This document shows, piece after piece, positions 23,786-32,469 of a stretch of 38,893 bases of DNA. How positions within the stretch are numbered: the stretch's first letter is position 1; each line of letters opens with the position of its first letter. Origin of the DNA: Flavobacterium sp. (GTDB lineage Bacteria; Bacteroidota; Bacteroidia; Chitinophagales; Chitinophagaceae); the NCBI GenBank assembly GCA_030053925.1, contig JASGCX010000014.1:1-38893 (forward strand). The letters run 5' to 3'. The notes below the pieces were generated by a model that saw only the letters and a program-made list of their open reading frames with translations, made no database searches and was not told where the DNA came from. Both the position numbers and the translations under genes were made by a program.

Positions 23786-25899
23786 TATTGTGTAGGTTTA
23801 TACAATTGATTAAAATATTCGGTTGATAGCACTTTACTAGGCATTAACTTTTGCTGCTGTGGTGTAGGTATTGGTACTGCCAATATTTTTTGCATTGCTT
23901 TTTGTACCACGGCTATGTCTGTTTTATTAACGCTGCCAATTGCTTGCTGTTGCTTTAACAACAATTGTTTTAAAGCCGTTAATGCTGGTAAATAAGTAGC
24001 AGGTTCTACGGTTGCTTTGCTGCTAATAATGGGTAATGCTTGCAATAAAACACTTGTATTTGCTACATTTTCATTGGCTTTGATGGCTTCTAATTCCAAC
24101 AATGCGGCTTGCAAAATGGTGTTATTGTTAGCAGCTATTACTACTTGCTGCTGTGTATTAGACGGTACTATTTTACTCAAGTTTGCTGTTAAGCGTTTTT
24201 CTGGTTTTAGTGGTGAGGTTTTTAAACTAGTTTTAGCTACATACACCCTAGACGATTGCTGCAAATCTTTCAATAAACGCAGGGCTTTATAAGCAAATGG
24301 TAAGGCTTCTTGTGGCTTAAAAGTGCGTAATTGCAATTCAGCACTCCACATTTCGTTTAGCACTGCTTTTAGGCGCTTTTTTGTATCGGCATCTAAAAAA
24401 GTGGCATCTTCGGCATTATCATGTTTATCGGTTACTGCATCCATCATGGCTGCACCATCACCAAAATCCATAGCATCTAGTGCTTCTACATCTTCTATGC
24501 CTTGGTTCGATTCATTTTCTTCACCCAAATATTTACCATAACGTAGGCGTAACAGTTTTTGATCTGTACCTAAATTATTACTACGATTTTTAAAACTTTC
24601 TAGGCTAATGGTGTCTTTATCTTTAAGCAATTGTTCAGCATCTATAATTATTTGCCGTTCACTTCTAAAAAACTCTGGCTTAAAGTTTACATTGTTTGCT
24701 ACACCTTCTAAACTCATTAATTGTGTGGTATCTGGTAGGGTTACTATAAATATATCGGAGCGGCTTTCTTGTTGGTTATTGTCTATGGCTTTTACATAAA
24801 AATACAATTCATCACCTGGCTGCATGGCTAGCTTTTTCAAGTCTATTATTTGCTCAATATTATATTGCAATTGCCCTGTTTTAAAGTTAGTTGCTAGTGT
24901 TATTTTCTGTTCTTTAAACTTTACACCTTCACCGCTACCACTTGCTATAGTTGCATTTACAAAAGCATTTGTAACACCATAATCATCTGTAATTATAAGG
25001 TTTAGCGGCACTTTGGTTGGCTGCCCAAAATTTATAATGGTATTAGGTTTGGGTAATGATACGGCAATTATTGGCAAGGCATCTTTTATGGTTTCTATTT
25101 GATAGAGGTCCGATAAATTACCATCGATATTTAGTTGGTAAAAGCCTGACTGTGTAATGGTTTTAGCCATTTGCCATACCGTATGCGATGCATCGTTTGG
25201 TTGCATCATTACTTTTAAAGAGTCGTTGAAAGTGCTGGTAATATTTGCCACTTTAACATTGGTGGTTATTTGCCATAATACCTTGCTACCTACTGGTAAT
25301 TGCATATTAAAACTTGCTTGTTTTGTATAAGGCAAGTTGGTATAGCTTGGTGGTTGTATAATGACTGTAAATTTATGTATAGCTGGCAGTATCACTTCTT
25401 TTTTAACAGATGGCTGCAAGCTTATTGCGTTACTACTTTCAAATGTTTGCTTTGCTATTTTACTTATGCCAAATGTTACTATCAGTGCTGCTGAAGCCAT
25501 ACCACAAGCACGATACATTGCTTTACTGTATGGGCTTTTAACTTGTAAGGCTTCAAGTTGTTTGCTTATTTTTTGTACTTGCAATTGCTCTAAAATATTG
25601 AGCGTATTGGTGTCTTTCAACAATAAATCACTACTATCTTGAAGCCTTGTATAATGCTGGTTTAAATAATTGGTTACGGTGGTATTGCTTACTTGCCAAG
25701 GCTGTTTCGCCAATAATACAGTAGCAATAATAACTACTAAAAAAGCCGCCATTAACCACACGTTAAACGGTAGTAACAAGCTTGCAATACTTGCTACTAC
25801 ACAGGCTATGGCAATAGCATACAATAGCTTTGTTAAGCCAGATTGCCTATGCCATTGTGGGCGCAGTGTTGCTATTTTATGTTTGGCAAATTGGTTCAA
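23785..25899 (-). CDS. DUF4175-like membrane protein of the Bat operon
   Basis: A 704-residue protein from a TTG at 25899 that overlaps the upstream stop (TTGA). It has two N-terminal membrane segments (LLYAIAIACVVASIASLLLP / WLMAAFLVVIIATVLLA), then a third near 132-150. A long periplasmic region follows with Ig-like strands (ITDDYGVTNAFVNATI, LYFYVKAIDNNQQESRSDIF) and helices (AVLNEMWSAELQLRTFKPQEA, PFAYKALRLLKDLQQ). This architecture matches the DUF4175-type proteins found between BatA-like and TldD genes in Bacteroidota. Function is unknown; it may act as a scaffold of a MoxR-dependent membrane complex. Confidence 0.65.
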   Translation of the reverse strand: MNQFAKHKIATLRPQWHRQSGLTKLLYAIAIACVVASIASLLLPFNVWLMAAFLVVIIATVLLAKQPWQVSNTTVTNYLNQHYTRLQDSSDLLLKDTNTLNILEQLQVQKISKQLEALQVKSPYSKAMYRACGMASAALIVTFGISKIAKQTFESSNAISLQPSVKKEVILPAIHKFTVIIQPPSYTNLPYTKQASFNMQLPVGSKVLWQITTNVKVANITSTFNDSLKVMMQPNDASHTVWQMAKTITQSGFYQLNIDGNLSDLYQIETIKDALPIIAVSLPKPNTIINFGQPTKVPLNLIITDDYGVTNAFVNATIASGSGEGVKFKEQKITLATNFKTGQLQYNIEQIIDLKKLAMQPGDELYFYVKAIDNNQQESRSDIFIVTLPDTTQLMSLEGVANNVNFKPEFFRSERQIIIDAEQLLKDKDTISLESFKNRSNNLGTDQKLLRLRYGKYLGEENESNQGIEDVEALDAMDFGDGAAMMDAVTDKHDNAEDATFLDADTKKRLKAVLNEMWSAELQLRTFKPQEALPFAYKALRLLKDLQQSSRVYVAKTSLKTSPLKPEKRLTANLSKIVPSNTQQQVVIAANNNTILQAALLELEAIKANENVANTSVLLQALPIISSKATVEPATYLPALTALKQLLLKQQQAIGSVNKTDIAVVQKAMQKILAVPIPTPQQQKLMPSKVLSTEYFNQLYKPTQ

Positions 25900-27329
25900 T
25901 GGGCATTAGTGTTTTTAGTAGTGAACGATAACCATCTTTCTACTAGCAACAAAGCAAATGCTAGTAACCAAATCCATTGGCTAATATCTGTAATAGTGGT
26001 AGGTGTTTTGTGTAAAGTAGCATTATTTTCTTTTGATGGCTTTACTATATTGGCATCTATTTCACGCCTATCTTCACTATCAATCATTGGCTGTTTATAC
26101 AGCAATTCAGCTAGCAAACTAGAAAATTGTTGGTGCCACACAAGCTCGTTCCAGCTTGGGTTAAAATGGGTGTATAGCTTATAAACATTAGGCTGCTGCT
26201 CGTTTACAGTTAGCAAATAATTACCCCAACCATCTTTCCAAATAGGCAAGTCGGTATAATTACTAATAGCTTTTGCAATACCAATATCGGTATGGCTTAA
26301 CCATGTAGTTTGCTCAGTTGCTTTACCAGCTTGATAAGCAAGCATATTATGCGCTTTAATAGTAGTGTTTACAGGGCTATCGCTTAGCCAAAACAACCAA
26401 TCCATTTGCTTAGGCAAGTTTGCAACATTGTTTGTAACCACTATCTGCATCTTGCGTTTGGTAAATGTTTTAATAGCTACTAGTGCTGCTTTTACATAGC
26501 TAGCATCTACTGCGTATTCTTTTGCATAAATAGCCATTACAAGTGTGGCAGTATCTATACTAATTGTAGCAGATGGTTTTGCCGTAAGGCTTAACTGCTG
26601 CCCTTGCAATAACATTTCTGCTTGCACACCATTTTTATAAGGCACAGTTTTACTACTAATAATAGTACCTGCTGGTGTACTGTTACCTATGTTTACTACT
26701 AGGCTATCTTGGTAAGTTGTGTAAGCCTGTATCAGCCATGTATGTGTTGCGTTTTTGCCACTATAACTTATCCATTTAAAACGATTGTTTATAGGCGTAG
26801 CAGTGCCTACAAAATGTTGTACTAGTCTATCGGTAAATACATAGCCACTTGCATTGGTACTTAGCAATTGCTGATACAACAGCCAATAGTTTTGTGCTTG
26901 TATCGTATCATTAGCTAGTTGATTAGTATCGGCTAAGGTAAATTTTTGAAAGCCTTTTTGTAATAAATGCAACTCATAATTATTTGCCAAAAACGAGTCT
27001 ATTACTGGCTTACAAGCATAATAGGTTTTTAATGGTTGGTTAGCATCTATTACTAGCCAAGCCTTTTGAGTATTGGCTTTTGGCGTGCTTTGCCATTGTG
27101 GCTTTGCCAATAATAAGGCTAACAAAAGGATTAGTAAACAACGTATCAGCAGCAGTAACCAATTGGTAATTTTTAAGCTAGTAGATTGTTGTTTGCTACT
27201 TTGTTGTAAAAAAGCTAAAGAGCCTACTTTTAAGGTTTTGCCACGCTTAGGATGCCACAAATGAATCACTATTGGAACAATGATTCCAGTAGATGCCAAT
27301 AGCCATGTGGGTTGCAATAGTGTTAGCAA
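25896..27329 (-). CDS. BatA-like protein (aerotolerance N-terminal domain)
   Basis: A 477-residue protein beginning with TTG at 27329, as no ATG is available after the DUF58 stop. The first 80 residues are the BatA N-terminal domain: LLQPTWLLASTGIIVPIVIH, then LWHPKRGKTLKVGSLAFLQQ and a second helix WLLLLIRCLLILLLALLLAKPQW. The middle is a periplasmic alpha/beta region without an obvious VWA MIDAS motif. A final helix is near 450 (WIWLLAFALLLVERWLSF). It overlaps the next gene by 4 bp. In Bacteroidota Bat operons such proteins form a membrane complex under MoxR ATPase control; substrates are unknown. Confidence 0.75.
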   Translation of the reverse strand: MLTLLQPTWLLASTGIIVPIVIHLWHPKRGKTLKVGSLAFLQQSSKQQSTSLKITNWLLLLIRCLLILLLALLLAKPQWQSTPKANTQKAWLVIDANQPLKTYYACKPVIDSFLANNYELHLLQKGFQKFTLADTNQLANDTIQAQNYWLLYQQLLSTNASGYVFTDRLVQHFVGTATPINNRFKWISYSGKNATHTWLIQAYTTYQDSLVVNIGNSTPAGTIISSKTVPYKNGVQAEMLLQGQQLSLTAKPSATISIDTATLVMAIYAKEYAVDASYVKAALVAIKTFTKRKMQIVVTNNVANLPKQMDWLFWLSDSPVNTTIKAHNMLAYQAGKATEQTTWLSHTDIGIAKAISNYTDLPIWKDGWGNYLLTVNEQQPNVYKLYTHFNPSWNELVWHQQFSSLLAELLYKQPMIDSEDRREIDANIVKPSKENNATLHKTPTTITDISQWIWLLAFALLLVERWLSFTTKNTNAH

Positions 27330-27336
27330 AATAGCG

Positions 27337-28221
27337 TTATAATAGTTTAGTTCTTTGGTTTAAAAAATCTTTCAAAGCCTTATCTATAGGCAGTTTTGTG
27401 TTTATTAAAGTATAAGCAATGCCTTTGTTTAATAGTTGTTGTTTAATGTTACTTAAATGCTGCTGCAACTTTTCGGTGTAGTCTTTATTTAATGTACCAC
27501 TACTTATATTTATTTGCTTTCCTGTTTCTAAATCTTCTAGGTAAGCATAGCCTTCGTAGTTCAGTGTTAGTTCATTATTGCCCATTACATGCAGCACTAG
27601 TATTTCGTTTTTATAGGTAGCTAGGGTATTTAGCAATTGCATCATTTCGTTAGCTTCTTGGTAAAAGTCGGTAATTACTACCAGCAATTCTCTTGTTTTA
27701 TTGGCTGCTATTAACTGCTTATAATGTATGGGGTTGGTAAATTTTCCTTGCGGTTCTATGGTTTCTAGTTGGTAGTAAAAACGCTTTAAATGCTGCGTAT
27801 CTTTTTTACTTGGCAGGGCAAAAACACCATCTTCTTTAAACACATACAAGCCAATGGCATCGCCCTGTTTACTTGCCAAATAGCCCAAGCAAGCAGCCAT
27901 ATATTTAGCATAGTCTATCTTCTTAAAGCCACTATCTGTATGGTTCATAGAGTTGGTAGCATCTATTAAAAATCGTACAGAAATACTAGTATCTACTTCC
28001 GATTCTCTAATATAATAGCGGTCACTTCTTGCATACATTTTCCAGTCTAGCCAGCGTAAGTCGTCACCGGGTTCGTATATTCTATACTGACTAAATTCTA
28101 GCCCCTGCCCTTTTACATTACTTTTATTAATGCCCATCATAAAACTGTCAATAGTAGCTTTAGCCGCTAATTGCAGATTTTTTATGGACACAATAATTTG
28201 AGGATTTAGTAATTGAGACAT
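27337..28221 (-). CDS. DUF58 domain protein
   Basis: The 294-residue protein shows the DUF58 signature: EFSQYRIYEPGDDLRWLDWK, then MYARSDRYYIRESEVDTSIS. A VWA-like segment follows with RFLIDATNSMNHTDSG (D-x-T-x-S-like MIDAS variant) and LLVVITDFYQEANEMM. It is cytoplasmic with no membrane segment. DUF58 proteins are partners of MoxR ATPases and occur second in Bat operons, as here. It is 8 bp upstream of the BatA-like gene. A 276-bp gap containing an 8-bp tandem repeat separates it from moxR. Confidence 0.88.
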   Translation of the reverse strand: MSQLLNPQIIVSIKNLQLAAKATIDSFMMGINKSNVKGQGLEFSQYRIYEPGDDLRWLDWKMYARSDRYYIRESEVDTSISVRFLIDATNSMNHTDSGFKKIDYAKYMAACLGYLASKQGDAIGLYVFKEDGVFALPSKKDTQHLKRFYYQLETIEPQGKFTNPIHYKQLIAANKTRELLVVITDFYQEANEMMQLLNTLATYKNEILVLHVMGNNELTLNYEGYAYLEDLETGKQINISSGTLNKDYTEKLQQHLSNIKQQLLNKGIAYTLINTKLPIDKALKDFLNQRTKLL

Positions 28222-28368
28222 AGTTTGATGTGCTAATTAGATGATGTGCTAATCTGCTGATTTAAAACAACTTCAATTTGATGATTAGCTGATATGCTAA
28301 TGTACTGATAAGTTCATTTGTAAATTTGCTTTTTTGGCTTTTTATTACCTTCTTCTGCTAGAGCATTA

Positions 28369-28488
28369 GCACATCAGCACATTAGCACATCAGCACATTA
28401 GCACATCAGCACATTAGCACATTAGCAAATTAGCACATTAGCACATTAGCACATCAGCACATTAGCACATTAGCACATCAGCACATTA
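28369..28488. repeat. 8-bp tandem repeat, 15 units of GCACATYA
   Basis: Fifteen consecutive 8-bp units, either GCACATTA or GCACATCA with one GCAAATTA, fill 120 bp between moxR and the DUF58 gene. Three reverse-oriented single copies (TGATGTGC / GATGTGCTAAT) lie at about 28228-28255. The moxR-DUF58 transcript could therefore fold into a long hairpin. The tract is outside any gene. Confidence 0.85.
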
Positions 28489-28496
28489 TCTCATTA

Positions 28497-29492
28497 TCAA
28501 ATTCCCCTCGCTACTTCCTTCAGCAATACTTTGGTTACGTTGTCGGTGGTAATGTTTTCAGCTTCGGCTTTAAAGTTCATTAATAAGCGATGCCTTAGTA
28601 CAGGCCTTGCCATTGCTTTAATATCTTCTACCGTTACTGCATAGCGGCCTTTAAACAAAGCCCTTGCTTTGGCGGTTAATATTAAAGCTTGCCCTGCCCT
28701 TGGGCCAGCACCCCAGCGCACCCATTCTTTTACATAATCTATTGTAGTGGTATCGGGTCTTGTAGCCCGTATTAGGTTGCTTACATAATTAATCAGTTCG
28801 TTGCTAATGCTTACCTCACGTACCAATGCCTGTAACTGCCTTATGGCTTCGCCACCAATAATGGGGTTAATGATTGCTTTATTACTACTAGTGGTAGAAG
28901 CTAGTATAGCTGTTTCTTCGGCAGCACTTGGGTAGCCTATGCGTATGTATAATAAGAACCTATCTAGCTGCGCCTCTGGCAAAGGATATGTACCCGATTG
29001 CTCAATAGGGTTTTGCGTAGCCAATATAAAGAAGGGTTTATCTAGCGGATAAGTTTGCCCACCATAGGTTACTTCAAATTCCTGCATTGCTTCTAGTAAG
29101 GCAGATTGTGTTTTGGGTGGCGTTCTATTTATTTCATCTGCAAGTACAATATTGGCAAATAATGGGCCCTTATTAAACTTAAAAAAGCGTTTGCCTGTTG
29201 CATGATTTTCCTCTAGTATTTCAGTACCTACAATATCAGTAGGCATTAAGTCGGGTGTAAATTGTATGCGTTTAAAGCTCAAATCCATTGCTTGGCTTAG
29301 CGTTTTTACCATCAAGGTTTTTGCAAGCCCAGGTACACCTTCTAGCAAGCAATGCCCACCTGCTAGCATGGCTATAATTATTTCTTCCAGTACTTCATCT
29401 TGCCCTACAATAATCTTTTGAATTTCTTGCTTTAGTAAGGGTAGCTTTTGTAGTAATGCGGTGATGTTTTTTTCTTGTTGCTCTAAACTCAT
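28497..29492 (-). CDS. MoxR-family AAA+ ATPase
   Basis: The 331-residue ATPase starts at the ATG at 29492 (MSLEQQEKNITALLQKL); an ATG 14 codons upstream adds an atypical head. Walker A is LLEGVPGLAKTLMVKTL, Walker B is IVLADEINRTPPKTQSALLE, and the MoxR sensor region is FFILATQNPIEQSGTYPLPE, then AQLDRFL, followed by the AAA_lid domain (RPVLRHRLLMNF). MoxR proteins act as chaperones that load or activate VWA-domain partners, here DUF58 and the Bat proteins downstream. It is first gene of the six-gene minus-strand operon and is divergent from the DUF4159 gene, with a 320-bp intergenic region likely to hold both promoters. Confidence 0.92.
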   Translation of the reverse strand: MSLEQQEKNITALLQKLPLLKQEIQKIIVGQDEVLEEIIIAMLAGGHCLLEGVPGLAKTLMVKTLSQAMDLSFKRIQFTPDLMPTDIVGTEILEENHATGKRFFKFNKGPLFANIVLADEINRTPPKTQSALLEAMQEFEVTYGGQTYPLDKPFFILATQNPIEQSGTYPLPEAQLDRFLLYIRIGYPSAAEETAILASTTSSNKAIINPIIGGEAIRQLQALVREVSISNELINYVSNLIRATRPDTTTIDYVKEWVRWGAGPRAGQALILTAKARALFKGRYAVTVEDIKAMARPVLRHRLLMNFKAEAENITTDNVTKVLLKEVARGI

Positions 29493-29816
29493 GCGTTTTG
29501 TATGTGCTATTCTCAGTAAAAAATGATAAAACAAACATTCTGTGTTGCTTTGTTACTTGCTTAGGTTGGTAAAATAGTAAGAAACCGATAAAATTGTACA
29601 TAAAATCCACTATCGGTAAGGATAATTGATAAGTGTGGGTTATTTTGACCGCTAATTGAAGCCAATAAATGCTTTGCTACATTATTATTTGCTCGCAAAA
29701 TGTACAGAATACGCTGAATTTTATACATTTTTAGTAGTTTCTACAGCAAAACTATTGAGGCATTATTTTAACAGCTTAATTGAGTTACATTAACCGAATA
29801 GCGTACCACAAATGAT

Positions 29817-30440
29817 ATGAGCAAGCAAAAATTTACATTCGTGCGTTTAAAATATCGGTCGGGTGATTGGGATACCGATCAGCGCATGCCTGTTAATATT
29901 TTAAACACTTTAATTGAATACACCACCATACCTGTAAACCAGCAAGAAAAAGTAGTAGAACTAAGTAGTAACGAGCTTTTCAACTATCCTTTCTGCTACA
30001 TGAGTGGGCATAAATTGGTACAGTTTGATGCCTTAGAAGCCGAGCATTTTAAGCACTATGTATTGAATGGTGGTTTTGTATTTGTAGATGATTGTAACCA
30101 CGATATTGATGGCCTATTCGCCAAATCTTTTGAACAACAAATGACCGTTTTATTTGGTGCTGATGGCTTAAAGAAAATACCCAAAACACATGCCCTTTAC
30201 TATTCTTTTTTTAAGTTTGAAAAAGGCCCACCCAATACCGCTTTTGAACTAAATGGTTGGGGTGATGATTTGATACACGATTACCTTAAAGCCATAGAAA
30301 TAAAGGGCCGCATTGGTGTGCTGTACAGTAATAAAGACTATGGTTGCGAGTGGGATTACGATTTTAAAAACAAGCGCTTTTTATCGGAAGACAATACCAA
30401 GTTTGGCGTTAACATCATTGTGTATGCGATGAATAGTTAG
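29817..30440 (+). CDS. DUF4159 domain protein
   Basis: A 207-residue protein matching DUF4159 along its length: FTFVRLKYRSGDWDTDQRMP at the start, FCYMSGHKLVQFDALEAEHF and LNGGFVFVDDCNHDIDGLF in the middle, and FGVNIIVYAMNS at the end. No signal peptide is seen, though many family members are secreted. DUF4159 genes accompany MoxR/DUF58/Bat operons. Here the gene is divergent from moxR, so they may share control. The fold is thought to resemble a glutamine-amidotransferase, without proven activity. Confidence 0.83.
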   Translation: MSKQKFTFVRLKYRSGDWDTDQRMPVNILNTLIEYTTIPVNQQEKVVELSSNELFNYPFCYMSGHKLVQFDALEAEHFKHYVLNGGFVFVDDCNHDIDGLFAKSFEQQMTVLFGADGLKKIPKTHALYYSFFKFEKGPPNTAFELNGWGDDLIHDYLKAIEIKGRIGVLYSNKDYGCEWDYDFKNKRFLSEDNTKFGVNIIVYAMNS

Positions 30441-30561
30441 CCCCTACAAAACCTATCAGCTTTCTAAAACCTTATAGATTTAAGCATTGCACCTATTTTT
30501 CCTCCTACTGTCTTTGGCACGGTATTCCATATACTGCCTACTAGTAACAAAATTGTATATC

Positions 30562-31206
30562 ATGAAGAAGACATTCACCACAGCTACGCTGCTGTTAATT
30601 ACTACCTAAGGTTTGTATGCACAAAGTACCAGCACAGCTAATACTAGCAACGGCTTTCATTTTGGCGTAAGAGCAGGTCTTAATTTGGCTAACATCACTA
30701 AAACCAACAACGATAACTTTTCTACCGCATTAAAGCCAGGCTTTAATGCCGCTGCATTTGTTGAATTGCCTATTGCAAATGGTTTTAACATTCAGCCCGA
30801 ATTACAGTTTGCACAAAAAGGGTACAAAACCACAGGTACTTACCTTATAAATGGCAACTACGAGTACAATGTAACTACCAACTATGTAGAAGTACCTTTA
30901 TTGGCTAAGTTTTCGCCCAGTAAGTTTTTTGCAATAGTGCTAGGCCCACAGTATTCGTTTTTAACGTCTACAAAAATCAACTTTACCAGTGGTAGTGCCA
31001 CCTATAACCACCTTGTAGAAGAAGACAACAACAACCTAAAAAAGAACATTTTAGGTGGTGTAGTAGGTGTAGAAGCTACCGCAAGTAATATTGTATTTGC
31101 GGCTCGTTACAATTTAGATTTTCAACAAAACAATGGTGACGGTAGCAGTATTACACCTAAGTACAAAAATCAAGTAATTGCCCTAAGTATTGGGGTACGT
31201 TTCTAA
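30562..31206 (+). pseudogene. Porin-family outer-membrane beta-barrel protein with a stop codon in its signal peptide
   Basis: From the ATG at 30562 the frame reads MKKTFTTATLLLITT, then TAA at 30607-30609, then GLYAQSTSTANTS and about 190 residues of a small barrel. The barrel part has GFHFGVRAGLNLANI, FNIQPELQFAQKGYKT, YVEVPLLAKFSPSKFF and VIALSIGVRF, as in OMP_b-brl_2 proteins. Everything except codon 16 fits a complete exported protein with an AQ cleavage site. A TTG at 30613 could start translation, but the product would lack the signal peptide. It is a recent nonsense mutation or a sequencing error. A terminator follows at 31224. Confidence 0.75.
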
Positions 31207-31223
31207 TTATCCTGTGTATTATA

Positions 31224-31253
31224 ACGGCTGCCCTATTGGGTAGCCGTTTTTTT
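31224..31253 (+). terminator. Rho-independent terminator after the barrel protein
   Basis: A 10-bp stem (ACGGCTGCCC with GGGTAGCCGT, one G-U pair), loop TATT, followed by a run of seven T. This is a textbook terminator 18 bp after the stop codon. Confidence 0.88.
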
Positions 31254-31532
31254 ATGTACCTACTTTACCAAACCTATAATAAGGTTTCAAAAAACACAAC
31301 TGTTCAAAAGTTCATTGCGCTATTGTAAATAGGTTATTCCTACTAAATATTTTACCATTTGGGCTACTCTATTTCTGCCAATATTTTGCGCTTAAAAGGG
31401 CTTATAATGTATTGAGTTAAATACCGTAGGCATAAAATATCGGTACACATATCAATTCAACCTCGCACAAAAAACGCAGTAGAGGCTGCATATTTTTCCT
31501 CCGCATATTTGTGTTTTAAAAACCTTATAGAT

Positions 31533-31670
31533 ATGCCCATGAAAATACGCTCTAACCCTACATTTTCAAGTGATTCAGCTAATTTGAAACAATTTAACGA
31601 GATGGCAAGTTGCAGGGCAGCCCTTAGACTTCAAATAGCCAAAGCCCAAAAAGATAGTGGGGTTAAGTAA
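31533..31670 (+). CDS. Possible small protein, 45 residues
   Basis: A short frame reads MPMKIRSNPTFSSDSANLKQ, FNEMASCRAALRLQIAKAQK, DSGVK. It is basic and mostly helical in its second half, without a membrane segment. It is the only open frame of note between the terminator at 31253 and the CRISPR locus at 31796, and is followed by the hairpin at 31682. There is no visible homology and no clear ribosome binding site, so expression is uncertain. Confidence 0.35.
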   Translation: MPMKIRSNPTFSSDSANLKQFNEMASCRAALRLQIAKAQKDSGVK

Positions 31671-31681
31671 TGGTGGGGGTT

Positions 31682-31707
31682 AAAACCTATAAGGTTTTTG
31701 AAACCTT
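31682..31707 (+). terminator. Hairpin with alternative pairings upstream of the CRISPR locus
   Basis: AAAACCT-ATA-AGGTTTT is a 7-bp perfect hairpin. Its right arm can pair instead as AAGGTTT-TTG-AAACCTT with the next bases. A T-run follows the first hairpin. It may be a weak terminator isolating the Cap15-like/cas13b transcript from upstream DNA. Confidence 0.4.
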
Positions 31708-31795
31708 ATGGGTATTGGTTGTTGATAAATAATTTTCAAGTTAATCTATAAAATTATCTAAATTGCCGAAGCTTTTATAGTATCTTTATCATAAT

Positions 31796-32455
31796 ATGAA
31801 ACATTTTAATTACTATAAACCCAAGCCTCTTATCATTACTATTTTAGGCTTTTTTACATTAATTGTATGTTTTAAAGATTGGTATGTAAATAAAACATTC
31901 GATTCTAAATTAGCTAAGGAATTAGTTGTAAACATAGCATCAGCAGCAGGGTTGATCCTTGTATTTTTTAAAATGTACAATAAATATTTGTGGAATAAAC
32001 CCATACTGGAAAAGTTGATTGATTTTCCAAATTTAAAAGGTGGTTGGTATGGCACAATGATTAGTTCATATAAGGATGAAAATGATAAATTTATAGAAAA
32101 AGATTGCCTGATGGAGATACATCAACAAGGAACTGATATTTTCATTGTTTGCTACTATGCAGATAAAAATGAAAATATTCCTTCTTCAAAATCTGAAAGT
32201 TGGTCGTTTTCACTTAATCAAAAGGATGAATTAACTACACAAATTGTGTACACGTATCTTAATACGCCTTTAGTGGCAAGAGATAATAACAGCGATTTGA
32301 ATAAGCATACTGGCACTAGTGAATTGCTGTGGAATAAGGAAACACCTTTAGAAATTTATGTAGAGTATTATAATAAAGACCGTAATAGCAAAGGACGCAT
32401 GAAGTTGTTAAAATACACCGACAAAATTGAAAATGCTTTTTACAGACCTAACTAA
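31796..32455 (+). CDS. Cap15-like two-helix plus beta-barrel membrane protein associated with Cas13b
   Basis: A 219-residue protein. Two membrane helices (about 11-29, PLIITILGFFTLIVCF; 43-60, LVVNIASAAGLILVFFKM) precede a beta-rich domain from residue 78. The domain order matches Cap15 (SMODS-associating 2TM, beta-strand rich effector) of CBASS. NLKGGWYGTMISSYKDEND resembles the family's LNGxWxGxxxS start, then come DIFIVCYYADKNE, TTQIVYTYLNTPL (close to VYTYLNEP in Cap15), SELLWNKETPLEIYVEYY and a final NSKGRMKLLKY. No RxxxxH motif is present, so it is not the HEPN protein Csx28, and it has too few helices for Csx27. It ends 14 bp before cas13b in the same orientation, so the two form an operon. 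In CBASS such proteins disrupt the inner membrane on binding a cyclic nucleotide; no cyclase is encoded here. Confidence 0.78.
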   Translation: MKHFNYYKPKPLIITILGFFTLIVCFKDWYVNKTFDSKLAKELVVNIASAAGLILVFFKMYNKYLWNKPILEKLIDFPNLKGGWYGTMISSYKDENDKFIEKDCLMEIHQQGTDIFIVCYYADKNENIPSSKSESWSFSLNQKDELTTQIVYTYLNTPLVARDNNSDLNKHTGTSELLWNKETPLEIYVEYYNKDRNSKGRMKLLKYTDKIENAFYRPN

Positions 32456-32469
32456 TAAAAATAGATGCT

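Noticed and set aside
31781..31788. TATCTTTA as a -7 promoter element for the Cap15-like/cas13b operon
   Set aside because: It ends only 7 bp before the ATG and lacks the final G of TAnnTTTG, and the spacing to the nearest TTG is short, so I do not annotate it.
31796..32455. Csx28 as identity of the gene before cas13b
   Set aside because: No RxxxxH HEPN motif is present, and the region after the two helices is beta-rich with Cap15 landmarks.
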